From CBDFLD01 sp965249005 (GTDB lineage Bacteria; Acidobacteriota; UBA6911): a DNA stretch of 12,878 nt. The translations under genes were made by a program, and so were the position numbers. Positions 1 to 7,266 of the stretch are shown here, piece after piece (positions within the stretch are counted from its first letter, which is position 1; every line of letters begins with the position of its first letter). A model generated the notes under the pieces. The model worked only from the letters and a program-made list of their open reading frames with translations, did not search any database and was not told the DNA's origin. The stretch covers positions 1-12,878 of the forward strand of contig CBDFLD010000007.1 in assembly GCA_965249005.1 (NCBI GenBank), written 5' to 3'.

Positions 1-1
1 G

Positions 2-1717
2 CATGAACTGGAGCGTCTTGCAGAGGGGCTCGGCTTTGACGGAAGCGGGGAAGTAGCCGTGGCTCGTTTCCAATCCACCTTGGCTGGATACCGGCGGGAT
101 GTTCGGTCGATATTCGAGCGTATCTACTTGGTGCCGGGCCATCTATCCCTGAGGGAAGAGCAGGCAGAGCTAGCCAAGCTGTTGAGCGAGCGTACCCCGG
201 TTCGAAGGATCGGGGATATTCTCTCCCGCTACCAATTCAAAGATTTGGAGAAAGCCTGGCAGAACTTTCGCTTGTTGGCCCTCGGGCCGGCCGGCCGGAT
301 GCTGCCCCCTGGAGAGAGAAGGGCGTTTCTCGGAATTGCCTTTACGCTGCTCGACGTGCTTAGTCGCAGTATCGACCCGGACCGAGCACTGCACAACTTG
401 GAAAGTTTTGCAGCATCGACCGGTAATAGAGTCTCGTTCCTTCGGGCACTGGCTTCTCAGCCGTCTCATTTGTTGAGGATTTCGAATCTGTTCGCATTGA
501 GCAACCAATGCCACCAAGTCCTCAACCGGCATCCGGAGTTCTTCGACACCCTGGCTCGCGGCATCCACTTGGACCGCGGGCGAGTCGGTTCTGAGATGCT
601 GGAAGAAATCCAAGATCGGGTGAAAACACTTCCTCCGTGGAAGGACCCCCGCGATTTCGTTCGAATGTTTCGGCAGCGGGAGATGCTGAGGGTTGCCTAC
701 CGGGATGTCTCCGGCCTGGGAGATGCGTTTGAGATCAGCGCGGAACTGAGTGAACTGGCCGAAGCTTGCCTGCAGTCCTCCTTGTACCTATCCGGCCGTG
801 ATGCGCAAAGTCGCAGTGCGGTTCGAGACACAAGTCTTCCTGTATGTGTTGTTGCACTGGGAAAGGCGGGATCGAGGCAGATGCACTATGGCTCTGACCT
901 GGACCTACTGTTTTTGTATCAAGACGGTGATGGTAGCGTTTCCGAATCAACCCGAGCTGATGTTCAGAAGCGAAGAGACAGGTCAGTGGAAGATCTCGTC
1001 GCTTTTCTGTCGGAAGTGAGCTCCGAGGGAGTGGTCTATCCGGTGGATCTGAGACTACGTCCCGAGGGCGCGACCGGGCTGCTGGCACGGTCATGGGATA
1101 GCTTCCAGGAGTATTGCCGTAGACACATGCAGCCCTGGGAGCGGCTGGCACTGGTTCGCTCTCGTGTTGTCCATGGATCTCAATTGGAGCATGCCCGGTG
1201 GGTCCAGTTGCTGTCCGAGCAAGTCTACGGTGTCGATTGGCGGCCGGACATGCTGGATTCGATTCGTCACTTGAAGAAGAGGATCGAGAAGGAAAAGAAC
1301 CGCGAAAGTCGAATCAGCCTGGACTTCAAGTACGGACGCGGGGGTATCGTGGACCTCGAGTTCTTGGTCCAGTACCTCCAGATCAACTATGGCCGTCACG
1401 CTGATTCGGTACGCTGTCCGGAGACGGTCCAAGCCATTGAAGCCCTTAAATCCGCTGGGGCTCTCTCGCCTCGGGAGGGAAGATTGTTGGTGGAAGCGTA
1501 TCGCTTTCAGCGCGGAGTCGAGAATCACTACCAGCTTGTAGAAGAGTGGTCCTCTCGCGAGATTTCGAGAGAAGCGCCGCTGATCGTCCCTCTGGCCAGG
1601 AGTATCGGGTTCCTGACCCGCAACGAGGGCGAGGACCGTAAAGCGTTCGTAGAGGCGTGGGAGAAACACTCACGGTTTGTTCGGGGCCTGGTCGAGAAGT
1701 TCCTGTATGGTCTCTAG
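2..1717 (+). CDS. glnE: Glutamine synthetase adenylyltransferase GlnE, C-terminal part (5' end outside window)
   Basis: The frame is open to the left edge, so the gene starts upstream; 571 residues are visible. GlnE adenylylates and deadenylylates glutamine synthetase in the cytoplasm, tuning nitrogen assimilation to PII state. The visible part covers the end of the N-terminal (adenylyl-removing) half, a helical middle and the complete C-terminal transferase domain. That domain has the nucleotidyltransferase metal motif GSDLDLLF (visible residues 297-304, Asp299 and Asp301), then DLRLRPEG (third acidic residue about 349) and the family signature GRGGIVDLEF (Asp451 region). E. coli GlnE is about 946 residues, so roughly 40% is missing here. 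The GTG at 59 is only the first possible start inside the window and is not preferred, because the upstream codons already read as GlnE-like helix. A 334-nt gap separates it from dnaK. Confidence 0.93.
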   Translation, partial: HELERLAEGLGFDGSGEVAVARFQSTLAGYRRDVRSIFERIYLVPGHLSLREEQAELAKLLSERTPVRRIGDILSRYQFKDLEKAWQNFRLLALGPAGRMLPPGERRAFLGIAFTLLDVLSRSIDPDRALHNLESFAASTGNRVSFLRALASQPSHLLRISNLFALSNQCHQVLNRHPEFFDTLARGIHLDRGRVGSEMLEEIQDRVKTLPPWKDPRDFVRMFRQREMLRVAYRDVSGLGDAFEISAELSELAEACLQSSLYLSGRDAQSRSAVRDTSLPVCVVALGKAGSRQMHYGSDLDLLFLYQDGDGSVSESTRADVQKRRDRSVEDLVAFLSEVSSEGVVYPVDLRLRPEGATGLLARSWDSFQEYCRRHMQPWERLALVRSRVVHGSQLEHARWVQLLSEQVYGVDWRPDMLDSIRHLKKRIEKEKNRESRISLDFKYGRGGIVDLEFLVQYLQINYGRHADSVRCPETVQAIEALKSAGALSPREGRLLVEAYRFQRGVENHYQLVEEWSSREISREAPLIVPLARSIGFLTRNEGEDRKAFVEAWEKHSRFVRGLVEKFLYGL

Positions 1718-1955
1718 CCAGGACTTTCCGTTGATTCGACGGAGATGCAATCGGAAAACTGAGTTTGCGCGTTTTATCACTTTCCCGTCGGCCCGTTGCT
1801 GCCGATATCGGGTACTGGGGTCCCGGTCGAACCTTACTTATCGTTTCCTGTGGCCCAGCCATGACACTTCCGGCTTTGGGGTCCTCGCCTCATATCGTAT
1901 TGTTCACCAATGACTTATAGGAAATCGAGCCGTTCGGGGATGGTTGGGCGCCAGG

Positions 1956-1976
1956 CTTGACAATGTTTTACTCAGA
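1956..1976 (+). promoter_or_regulatory. Candidate HspR operator (HAIR-like) over the dnaK -35 element
   Basis: The site reads CTTGACA-N7-ACTCAGA. The HAIR consensus bound by HspR is CTTGAGT-N7-ACTCAAG. The spacing is exact and 10 of the 14 arm positions match (CTTGA and ACTCA intact). It overlaps the -35 hexamer, so a bound repressor would block RNA polymerase. An HspR-like gene is the third cistron of the operon starting here. The match is seen directly; the regulatory role is inferred. Confidence 0.6.
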
Positions 1977-1985
1977 TCTTATATA
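1957..1985 (+). promoter_or_regulatory. Sigma-70 promoter of the dnaK operon
   Basis: There is a perfect TTGACA -35 (1957-1962), a 17-nt spacer and TATATA (1980-1985) as -10. This is the best promoter match in the window. Transcription would begin near 1992, leaving a leader of about 60 nt before dnaK. No sigma-32-type -10 (CCCCAT) and no CIRCE inverted repeat were found, so repressor control is more likely than an alternative sigma factor. The rest of the glnE-dnaK gap (1718-1955) shows nothing but a short CCGATATCGG palindrome at 1802-1811. Confidence 0.85.
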
Positions 1986-2036
1986 GAATTGGTGCTAAGT
2001 TCCGCGCCGGGATTAAGCCACTCATCGTGGGTATAC

Positions 2037-2043
2037 AAGGAGG
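2037..2043 (+). promoter_or_regulatory. Ribosome binding site fixing the dnaK start
   Basis: AAGGAGG lies 8 nt upstream of the ATG at 2052. It decides against the in-frame TTG/ATG-type starts further upstream (for example 1944), which lie before or within the promoter. Confidence 0.9.
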
Positions 2044-2051
2044 CGATTTAC

Positions 2052-3980
2052 ATGAGTAAGATCATCGGTATCGATTTGGGAACAACGAACTCCGTGGTTG
2101 CGGTTATGGAAGGGGGCGAGCCCAAGGTTATCGCAAACCAAGAAGGGAACCGCTTGACCCCATCGGTAGTAGCAACTGGAAAGAATGGGGAGCGGTTTGT
2201 TGGACAAGTCGCCAAGCGTCAAGCCGTGACTAATCCCGAAAACACAGTTTTTTCCATCAAGCGGTTCATGGGGCGGAAGATCAACGAGGTGGGCGAGGAA
2301 ACCAAACTGGTACCCTACAAGATCGTGGCAGGTACCAAAGGCGACGCTGCAGTAAAGATGTCCGACACCACCCACACGCCGCCTGAAGTCGCGGCGATGA
2401 TTCTGCAGAAGATGAAATCGGCGGCGGAGGAGTATCTGGGGGAAACGGTCGAGAAAGCGGTGATCACCGTTCCAGCTTACTTCAACGACAGCCAGCGCCA
2501 GGCGACAAAGGACGCGGGAAAGATTGCCGGGTTGGAGGTGGTTCGCATCGTCAACGAGCCAACTGCAGCGGCGCTCGCGTACGGATTAGACAAGAAAAAG
2601 GATCAGACGATTGCGGTCTTTGATTTTGGTGGAGGGACCTTTGATATTTCCATTCTGGAGGTTGGCGAGGGAGTGGTCGAAGTCAAGTCGACCAACGGCG
2701 ATACGCACCTGGGTGGAGACAATATCGATCAAGCCCTAATGGATTGGCTCATCGCCGAATTCAAGAAGGGGGAGGGCATCGATCTGTCAAAGGACAAGAT
2801 GGCGCTGCAGCGCCTCCGGGAAGGTGCCGAGAAAGCGAAGATGGAGCTCTCGACTGTTCAGGAGACCGAGATCAATCTTCCCTTCATCACGGCAGATGCT
2901 AGCGGCCCCAGACATTTGAACGAGAAGATCAGTCGAGCAAAGTTTGAGCAAATGACGGAAGCGATTCTGCAACGGACGATCGCACCCTGCAAGCAGGCGC
3001 TGTCCGACGCTGGAATCGAGGCGAAGGACGTCGATGAGGTCGTTCTCGTTGGAGGATCGACGCGAATCCCCAAGGTCCAGCAGATCGTACGTGATTTCTT
3101 TGGCAGAGATCCTCACAAGGGAGTCAATCCTGACGAGGTCGTCGCAGTCGGTGCGGCCGTGCAAGCGGGCGTGTTGTCCGGCGACGTGAAGGACCTTCTC
3201 CTCCTGGACGTGACGCCGTTGTCGCTTGGGATCGAGACTCTCGGCGGAGTGTCCACCAAGCTCATCGAGCGGAACACGACGATACCAACCAAGAAGGCGG
3301 AGATTTTTTCGACGGCGGCCGATAGTCAGACATCCGTTGAAATCCACGTTCTGCAGGGCGAACGGGCCATGTCCAAAGACAACCGAACCTTGGGCAAGTT
3401 CCATTTGGTTGGGATTCCGGCGGCTCCAAGGGGAGTCCCACAGATCGAGGTGACTTTCGATATCGATGCCAATGGGATCGTAAACGTCTCCGCCAAGGAC
3501 CTGGGAACGAACAAGGAACAGAAGATCACCATCACCGCCTCCAGCGGGTTGAGCAACGATGAGATCGATCGTATGACCCAGGATGCGCAGGCACATGCGG
3601 CAGATGACGAGAGTTATCGAGAGAAGATCGAAGCCAAGAACAAACTGGATACTCTGGTCTATAACACCGAGAAGTTAATGACGGAAAACCGGGACAAGAT
3701 CACCGCAGACGATGCATCTACCTTAGAGGGGGCGATCGCCAACGGGAAAAAGGTGCTGGAAGCTGAAAGCACAAGTGACGTTTCGGAGTTCAACGCTGCG
3801 ATCGAGGCGTTGACCCAAGCATCGCATCGACTTGCCGAGGTGATGTATCAACAGACTGCCGGCGGAGAGGCGGGCCCGCAGGAGCCTTCGGGTGAAGCTG
3901 CGGACGAATCCGGCAGTAAGGGCGAGGGCGAAGAGGAAGTCATTGACGCCGAATACGTCGATATGGATGACAAGAAATAG
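2052..3980 (+). CDS. dnaK: Molecular chaperone DnaK (Hsp70)
   Basis: DnaK is an ATP-dependent cytoplasmic chaperone that binds exposed hydrophobic peptides, working with DnaJ and GrpE. The product is 642 residues, normal for DnaK. It opens with the Hsp70 phosphate-binding motif IGIDLGTTNS and has the second nucleotide motif DFGGGTFD in the middle of the ATPase domain. The interdomain linker DLLLLDV is at residues 381-387, followed by the substrate-binding domain, a helical lid and the acidic tail ending in EEEVIDAEYVD. The segment after about residue 75 is the insert typical of Gram-negative DnaKs. The start at 2052 is set by a strong Shine-Dalgarno and by the N-terminal MSKIIGIDLG alignment. 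It is the first gene of dnaK-dnaJ-hspR. grpE is absent from the cluster and must lie elsewhere. Confidence 0.99.
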   Translation: MSKIIGIDLGTTNSVVAVMEGGEPKVIANQEGNRLTPSVVATGKNGERFVGQVAKRQAVTNPENTVFSIKRFMGRKINEVGEETKLVPYKIVAGTKGDAAVKMSDTTHTPPEVAAMILQKMKSAAEEYLGETVEKAVITVPAYFNDSQRQATKDAGKIAGLEVVRIVNEPTAAALAYGLDKKKDQTIAVFDFGGGTFDISILEVGEGVVEVKSTNGDTHLGGDNIDQALMDWLIAEFKKGEGIDLSKDKMALQRLREGAEKAKMELSTVQETEINLPFITADASGPRHLNEKISRAKFEQMTEAILQRTIAPCKQALSDAGIEAKDVDEVVLVGGSTRIPKVQQIVRDFFGRDPHKGVNPDEVVAVGAAVQAGVLSGDVKDLLLLDVTPLSLGIETLGGVSTKLIERNTTIPTKKAEIFSTAADSQTSVEIHVLQGERAMSKDNRTLGKFHLVGIPAAPRGVPQIEVTFDIDANGIVNVSAKDLGTNKEQKITITASSGLSNDEIDRMTQDAQAHAADDESYREKIEAKNKLDTLVYNTEKLMTENRDKITADDASTLEGAIANGKKVLEAESTSDVSEFNAAIEALTQASHRLAEVMYQQTAGGEAGPQEPSGEAADESGSKGEGEEEVIDAEYVDMDDKK

Positions 3981-3996
3981 CGGCCAACAGCGAGTG

Positions 3997-4022
3997 CCTC
4001 CACGGGCGAGCCCACTCGGAGG
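3997..4022 (+). other. Hairpin in the dnaK-dnaJ intergenic region
   Basis: CCTCC (3997-4001) pairs with GGAGG (4018-4022), enclosing GGG-CGAG-CCC (4004-4013). An alternative stem, CGAGTG/CACTCG (3991-3996 with 4013-4018), competes with it. No T-tract follows, so it is not an intrinsic terminator. It could act as an mRNA processing or stability element setting the dnaK:dnaJ ratio. The 177-nt gap has no convincing promoter. Confidence 0.35.
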
Positions 4023-4157
4023 TGTCCGGCGGCACGACCACTGCTGATCGCTCATCCGTCAACATCGACCCGGTGATTGCGGTCAGACAAACAGGGCTCA
4101 ACTATAGCTACGCCGCTCAATCGCCGGAGCCGTATCCTTGTGAAAGAAAGTCCGTAG

Positions 4158-5273
4158 ATGGCCAAGAGTGACTACTACTCGATTCTGGGTGTTGCCCGCA
4201 ACGCGAAGGAAGCCGAAATCAAAAGGGCCTACCGTCGTCTGGCAAGGAAGAACCATCCAGATGTCAATCCGGGCGACAAGTCGGCCGAGGATAGGTTCAA
4301 GACAATTCAAGAAGCTTATGACGTGTTGAGCGATTCCAAGAAGCGGGCCATGTATGACCGCCACGGTTTCTACTCGGAAAACTTCAAAGAGTCGGCTCCG
4401 CCCGGAGGTTTTCCGAGTGGAGAGGGCCAGGGTTTCGATTTTTCCGGGTTTGATTTCGATGCATCGGGACCGCATAGCTTTCGGGACATCTTTTCGGAAT
4501 TCTTCGCTGGTCGCTCGAGGCCAAACGGACCGGAAAAAGGCCAGGAGGTCGAGCATCAACTCAATATCTCCTTTTTTGACAGCATAAAGGGGGTATCGAC
4601 ACGTTTGACCACCAATCGGTATGTGCACTGCACTGCGTGCGGCGGTTCTGGCACGAGTGCCCTCAAGCACACGCGCGTCTGCCGTACCTGCGGCGGATCG
4701 GGGCAAGAATCGAAAGCCCATGGAATCATGAGCTTTTCGGGTCCTTGCCGGACGTGTGGTGGAGACGGAAAGGTACGGGTGGGCTGCCCACAGTGCAAGG
4801 GCAGCGGTCAAACGCCGGTGAAAGAGAGCATGACCGTGAGGATTCCACCCGGAGTCAATCATGGATACCGCCTGCGCGTACCACGCAAGGGAGAACCCGG
4901 CAAGCGCGGTGCGCCTCCAGGGGATCTCTATCTCATCATCGGTGTCCGGTCGCACGACTTTTTCCGTAGAGAAGGGAACGACATCCACTGCGTTTTGCCC
5001 ATCACCTTCATCGAGGCCGCGCTCGGGACCAAGATCGAGGTGCCGACCGTCGATGGAAAGACGCTCTTGAAGGTCCCGCCGGGCACCCAAAGCGGTCAGA
5101 AATTCAGGCTTCGCGGCAAGGGCGCTCCCTCACTCAAGGGTGAGGTCCAGGGAAACCAGATTGTCGAAGTTCGGGTTATGGTTCCGCGTATTGCCGATGA
5201 GCGATCGAAGGAGATTCTCCGGGAGCTTGAGCGACTGAATCCTGAGAATCCAAGAGCCGCAATTCACGTTTGA
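4158..5273 (+). CDS. dnaJ: Co-chaperone DnaJ (Hsp40, type I)
   Basis: DnaJ delivers unfolded clients to DnaK and stimulates its ATPase. The 371-residue protein has the full type I layout. The J domain covers residues 1-70 with the HPD triad at 33-35. A Gly/Phe-rich segment follows at about 80-115. The zinc domain, from Cys158 to about 220, has four CxxCxGxG repeats (CTACGGSG, CRTCGGSG, CRTCGGDG, CPQCKGSG). The C-terminal beta-sandwich substrate domains complete it. The ATG at 4158 gives the canonical N-terminus MAKSDYYSILGV; the Shine-Dalgarno is weak (GAAAG repeats only). Its TGA lies 8 nt before the hspR-like ATG. Confidence 0.98.
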   Translation: MAKSDYYSILGVARNAKEAEIKRAYRRLARKNHPDVNPGDKSAEDRFKTIQEAYDVLSDSKKRAMYDRHGFYSENFKESAPPGGFPSGEGQGFDFSGFDFDASGPHSFRDIFSEFFAGRSRPNGPEKGQEVEHQLNISFFDSIKGVSTRLTTNRYVHCTACGGSGTSALKHTRVCRTCGGSGQESKAHGIMSFSGPCRTCGGDGKVRVGCPQCKGSGQTPVKESMTVRIPPGVNHGYRLRVPRKGEPGKRGAPPGDLYLIIGVRSHDFFRREGNDIHCVLPITFIEAALGTKIEVPTVDGKTLLKVPPGTQSGQKFRLRGKGAPSLKGEVQGNQIVEVRVMVPRIADERSKEILRELERLNPENPRAAIHV

Positions 5274-5281
5274 GGGATCCC

Positions 5282-5674
5282 ATGGGAACTCGGACAAAGA
5301 AGGTTGGATACATGATCAGCTCGGTCGCGGAGACGTATCAAATCCATCCTCAGACCCTCCGCCTCTATGAGCGAATGGGACTCCTGAAGCCATCCCGGAG
5401 CCACGGAAATACACGTCTGTACTCAAACGAGGATCTCACGCGACTGGAAACGATTCTAAACCTCACGCGCGATCTGGGGGTCAACTTGGCGGGGGTCGAG
5501 GTAATCTTGAACATGCGCGAAAAGATGGCAAAGATGCAACGGGATCTTCGGGACATGATCGCCTATGTGCGCGAGAACTTGCCTGAAGGGACAGATCGTC
5601 CTGGCGCGCTCCGGCATGCCTTGGTTCGGGTTCCTGCGTCGAAGATAGTTCGTAGTCGAATGCAAAAAAAATGA
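5282..5674 (+). CDS. hspR: MerR-family heat-shock repressor, HspR-like
   Basis: The protein has 130 residues: an N-terminal winged HTH of MerR type followed by a coiled-coil helix and a basic tail. The recognition segment HPQTLRLYERMGL and the later GVNLAGVEVIL are hallmarks of HspR, the repressor of dnaK operons that binds HAIR elements and uses DnaK as co-repressor. It is the third gene of the dnaK cluster, as in Streptomyces. A HAIR-like site lies over the dnaK promoter, suggesting autoregulation. The ATG at 5282 has GAGGG 5 nt upstream. A TTG at 5270 would add four residues and overlap the dnaJ stop. Its own TGA overlaps the next start (ATGA). There are no cysteines of the metal-sensing MerR type. 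Other MerR functions are possible but much less likely here. Confidence 0.88.
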   Translation: MGTRTKKVGYMISSVAETYQIHPQTLRLYERMGLLKPSRSHGNTRLYSNEDLTRLETILNLTRDLGVNLAGVEVILNMREKMAKMQRDLRDMIAYVRENLPEGTDRPGALRHALVRVPASKIVRSRMQKK

Positions 5675-6411
5675 ATCTACTCGGAATCCTTGCGGCAGTA
5701 TTCATGTTCGGCGGTGTTTCGGTGCCGCAGGAGTCGGTCCCCCTGTATTATCAGGAGTACACGATTCTCATCCGACAGGCTCTGGCCGGGGGCGAGCAGG
5801 TAACGGAACGTCTCGATTCCGATGGAAACCTGGTCGCATCCTCCAAGAGCGAAATGTTCCTCACGGACGGTCTCGAAACCAAGAGGATGTCATTCGAAAC
5901 CACAATGGTGCGGTCCAAGAAAGACCGAGTGCTTAGCTATTCGTACGGCTACACTTCGGGGACTTCCGGAGATGGGTACGACGTGAGTGTGAAAAATGGG
6001 AAGATCGAGCGGATCCTCAGGCGATCCGGTCGGACCAATACGGTCTCGGCTCCCTATCCTGCCAATGGTGTGCTGGTCGACTACAACGTGTACTACCAGT
6101 ATGACTATCTCGTCCGCCGATATGACGAAAAGAAGGGGGGGCAGCAGACTTTTGCGAATTTCATTCCGATCGTCGGATCGGATCTTCCGCTGATGCTGAC
6201 ACGATTGGAAGATTCTGAATTGCGCTTTGAGAAGGGAACGATCGCGGTAAAGAATTACAAAGTAGGGCTATCGACGATTTGGGGTGGGATCCTGTCGATG
6301 GATCATGCGGGGCGCATCGTGCGACTGTACGTCCAGAATCAGCAAATCGAAGTGATTCGAACAGATCTCCTCCCAGAGAAAATGGTTGGTCCCAAAGCGC
6401 CAAACTTCTAG
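5671..6411 (+). CDS. Probable exported protein of unknown function, last gene of the heat-shock operon
   Basis: I do not recognise the family. The 246 residues start with a hydrophobic segment (MNLLGILAAVFMFGGVSV) that looks like a signal peptide or anchor, although the positive charges usual before it are missing. The rest alternates short strands rich in Tyr, Ser, Gly and charged residues (for example LSYSYGYTSGTSGDGYDVSV), suggesting a beta-rich periplasmic domain. No cysteines or clear catalytic motif are seen. The start codon overlaps the hspR stop (ATGA) and no good Shine-Dalgarno precedes it, so translation is probably coupled to hspR. A distant relation to periplasmic DUF3108-like beta proteins is possible but unproven. 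It ends about 40 nt before the hairpin shared with the opposing operon. Confidence 0.8.
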   Translation: MNLLGILAAVFMFGGVSVPQESVPLYYQEYTILIRQALAGGEQVTERLDSDGNLVASSKSEMFLTDGLETKRMSFETTMVRSKKDRVLSYSYGYTSGTSGDGYDVSVKNGKIERILRRSGRTNTVSAPYPANGVLVDYNVYYQYDYLVRRYDEKKGGQQTFANFIPIVGSDLPLMLTRLEDSELRFEKGTIAVKNYKVGLSTIWGGILSMDHAGRIVRLYVQNQQIEVIRTDLLPEKMVGPKAPNF

Positions 6412-6444
6412 TGTTGGGCGTGGAGTGGAGTGGCGTCCGGAATC

Positions 6445-6490
6445 AAAAACTGGCGACCCTGTCGGCAACCCAGTTGGCGACAGGGTCGCC
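6445..6490 (-). terminator. Intrinsic terminator of the rodZ operon, between convergent operons
   Basis: A perfect 13-bp stem (6452-6464 with 6478-6490, GGCGACCCTGTCG) is topped by four more pairs (CAAC/GTTG, 6466-6469 with 6473-6476) and a 3-nt loop. Read on the minus strand it is followed by AGTTTTTGATT, a proper T-tract. On the plus strand the following sequence has few T residues, so it would terminate the dnaK operon poorly unless the hairpin alone suffices or Rho acts. Confidence 0.85.
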
Positions 6491-6497
6491 GTGTGTC

Positions 6498-6749
6498 TTA
6501 GTGTGAGCGCCCGGCATCCGCTTCCAAGTATTCGTACAGGCGCTTTTCTCGGACGACGTGACGAAACACTTTTTTGCCATCGATGACTACCACGGGAATG
6601 TCTTCACCAAACGATTCCTTCCACGCAGGATTTTCGTCGATGTTCCGTTCGACTATGGCGAAGGCGAATCGGTCCTGGGCAATCTCTAGCGTTTCCTTGG
6701 CGCGAACGCACAGGTGACATCCGGGCCTGGTGTAAAGAATGATCGTCAT
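6498..6749 (-). CDS. Small glutaredoxin-like protein (DUF836 type)
   Basis: This is an 83-residue thioredoxin-fold protein. It starts with a beta strand and the redox motif CHLC (Cys11, Cys14) in the context YTRPGCHLC, and has the cis-proline strand IPVVVIDGK later. These match the short glutaredoxin-like DUF836 group, probable cytoplasmic disulfide reductases or thiol carriers whose partners are mostly unknown. Its ATG overlaps the stop of the preceding gene by one base (TGATG), which implies coupled translation. It is the last gene of the rodZ operon, directly before the terminator. The target in this operon is unknown. Confidence 0.88.
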   Translation of the reverse strand: MTIILYTRPGCHLCVRAKETLEIAQDRFAFAIVERNIDENPAWKESFGEDIPVVVIDGKKVFRHVVREKRLYEYLEADAGRSH

Positions 6750-7264
6750 CAGGACTTCAACTCCTCCCGGATCAGCACGTAGAGTTGTCGAAGCACGTAT
6801 AGCTGCAGCTTGCGGTTTCTGGGAAATATCTCGCGGACGCCGCCACCAAGGCTGGTCATGGCGGTTTCAAGATCAGGAACGAGTTTCGACGTAACAGTGG
6901 GATCGTAGGGCAGCTTGATCGTTCTGCAACCCAATTCACTAAATATCTTGAGATAGCGAGCAGTGACCAGGTCGGGGCACTGGATCCGCTTGTACGAGGC
7001 CTGTACCTCATATCCGAGCAACGTGTGGTTGATTCGAGCGGGTCCCTTTCTTCCCAACAAGCGAATGGTTCGGGTTCTGGTCGTAGTCACTTGCTCTCGG
7101 TAGATTTGTATCAGGTTCGGGGCACCACTGCCTCGATCCAGCAAACTCCGCAGGATCTTTCGGTGCCAAAGCCTGGGCCGTTCGCCACGAGTGACAACTT
7201 GAGGATAGGTCTCCCCACTCATGGCCGATTTTATGACGAGTTCGGAAATCGGTTCTCGGCCCAT
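6749..7264 (-). CDS. Conserved-looking protein of unknown function
   Basis: I do not recognise this 171-residue protein. It is basic and mostly helical, with many Arg residues in the N-terminal two thirds (for example TTTRTRTIRLLGRKG at about 60-75). A helix-strand stretch, ARYLKIFSELGCRTIKLPYDP, follows, and the end is strongly helical and basic (RKLQLYVLRQLYVLIREELKS). No signal peptide, membrane span or metal motif is visible. The ATG lies 2 nt after the stop of the HEAT-like gene, and its stop overlaps the glutaredoxin start, so it belongs firmly to the operon. The charge suggests nucleic acid or membrane-surface contact, but that is only a guess. Confidence 0.78.
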   Translation of the reverse strand: MGREPISELVIKSAMSGETYPQVVTRGERPRLWHRKILRSLLDRGSGAPNLIQIYREQVTTTRTRTIRLLGRKGPARINHTLLGYEVQASYKRIQCPDLVTARYLKIFSELGCRTIKLPYDPTVTSKLVPDLETAMTSLGGGVREIFPRNRKLQLYVLRQLYVLIREELKS

Positions 7265-7266
7265 AG

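Noticed and set aside
1991..2001. Half of a CIRCE element (GGTGCTAAGTT)
   Set aside because: The matching TTAGCACTC arm is missing at the right distance; the same 11-mer at 9230 is expected by chance in a window of this size.
1944..2051. N-terminal extension of dnaK by 36 residues
   Set aside because: It would start inside the promoter (-35 at 1957), lacks a Shine-Dalgarno and does not look like DnaK; the ATG at 2052 has AAGGAGG.
2787..3596. 269-codon open frame antisense to dnaK
   Set aside because: It lies wholly within dnaK, shows no domain and is a common shadow of GC-rich coding sequence.
4077..4108. Internal promoter for dnaJ (TTGCGG, TATAGC)
   Set aside because: The 20-nt spacer is too long, and at 17 nt the -35 is poor.
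4098..5090. 330-codon open frame antisense to dnaJ
   Set aside because: It has low-complexity Arg-rich content, no recognisable domain, and complete overlap with a certain gene.
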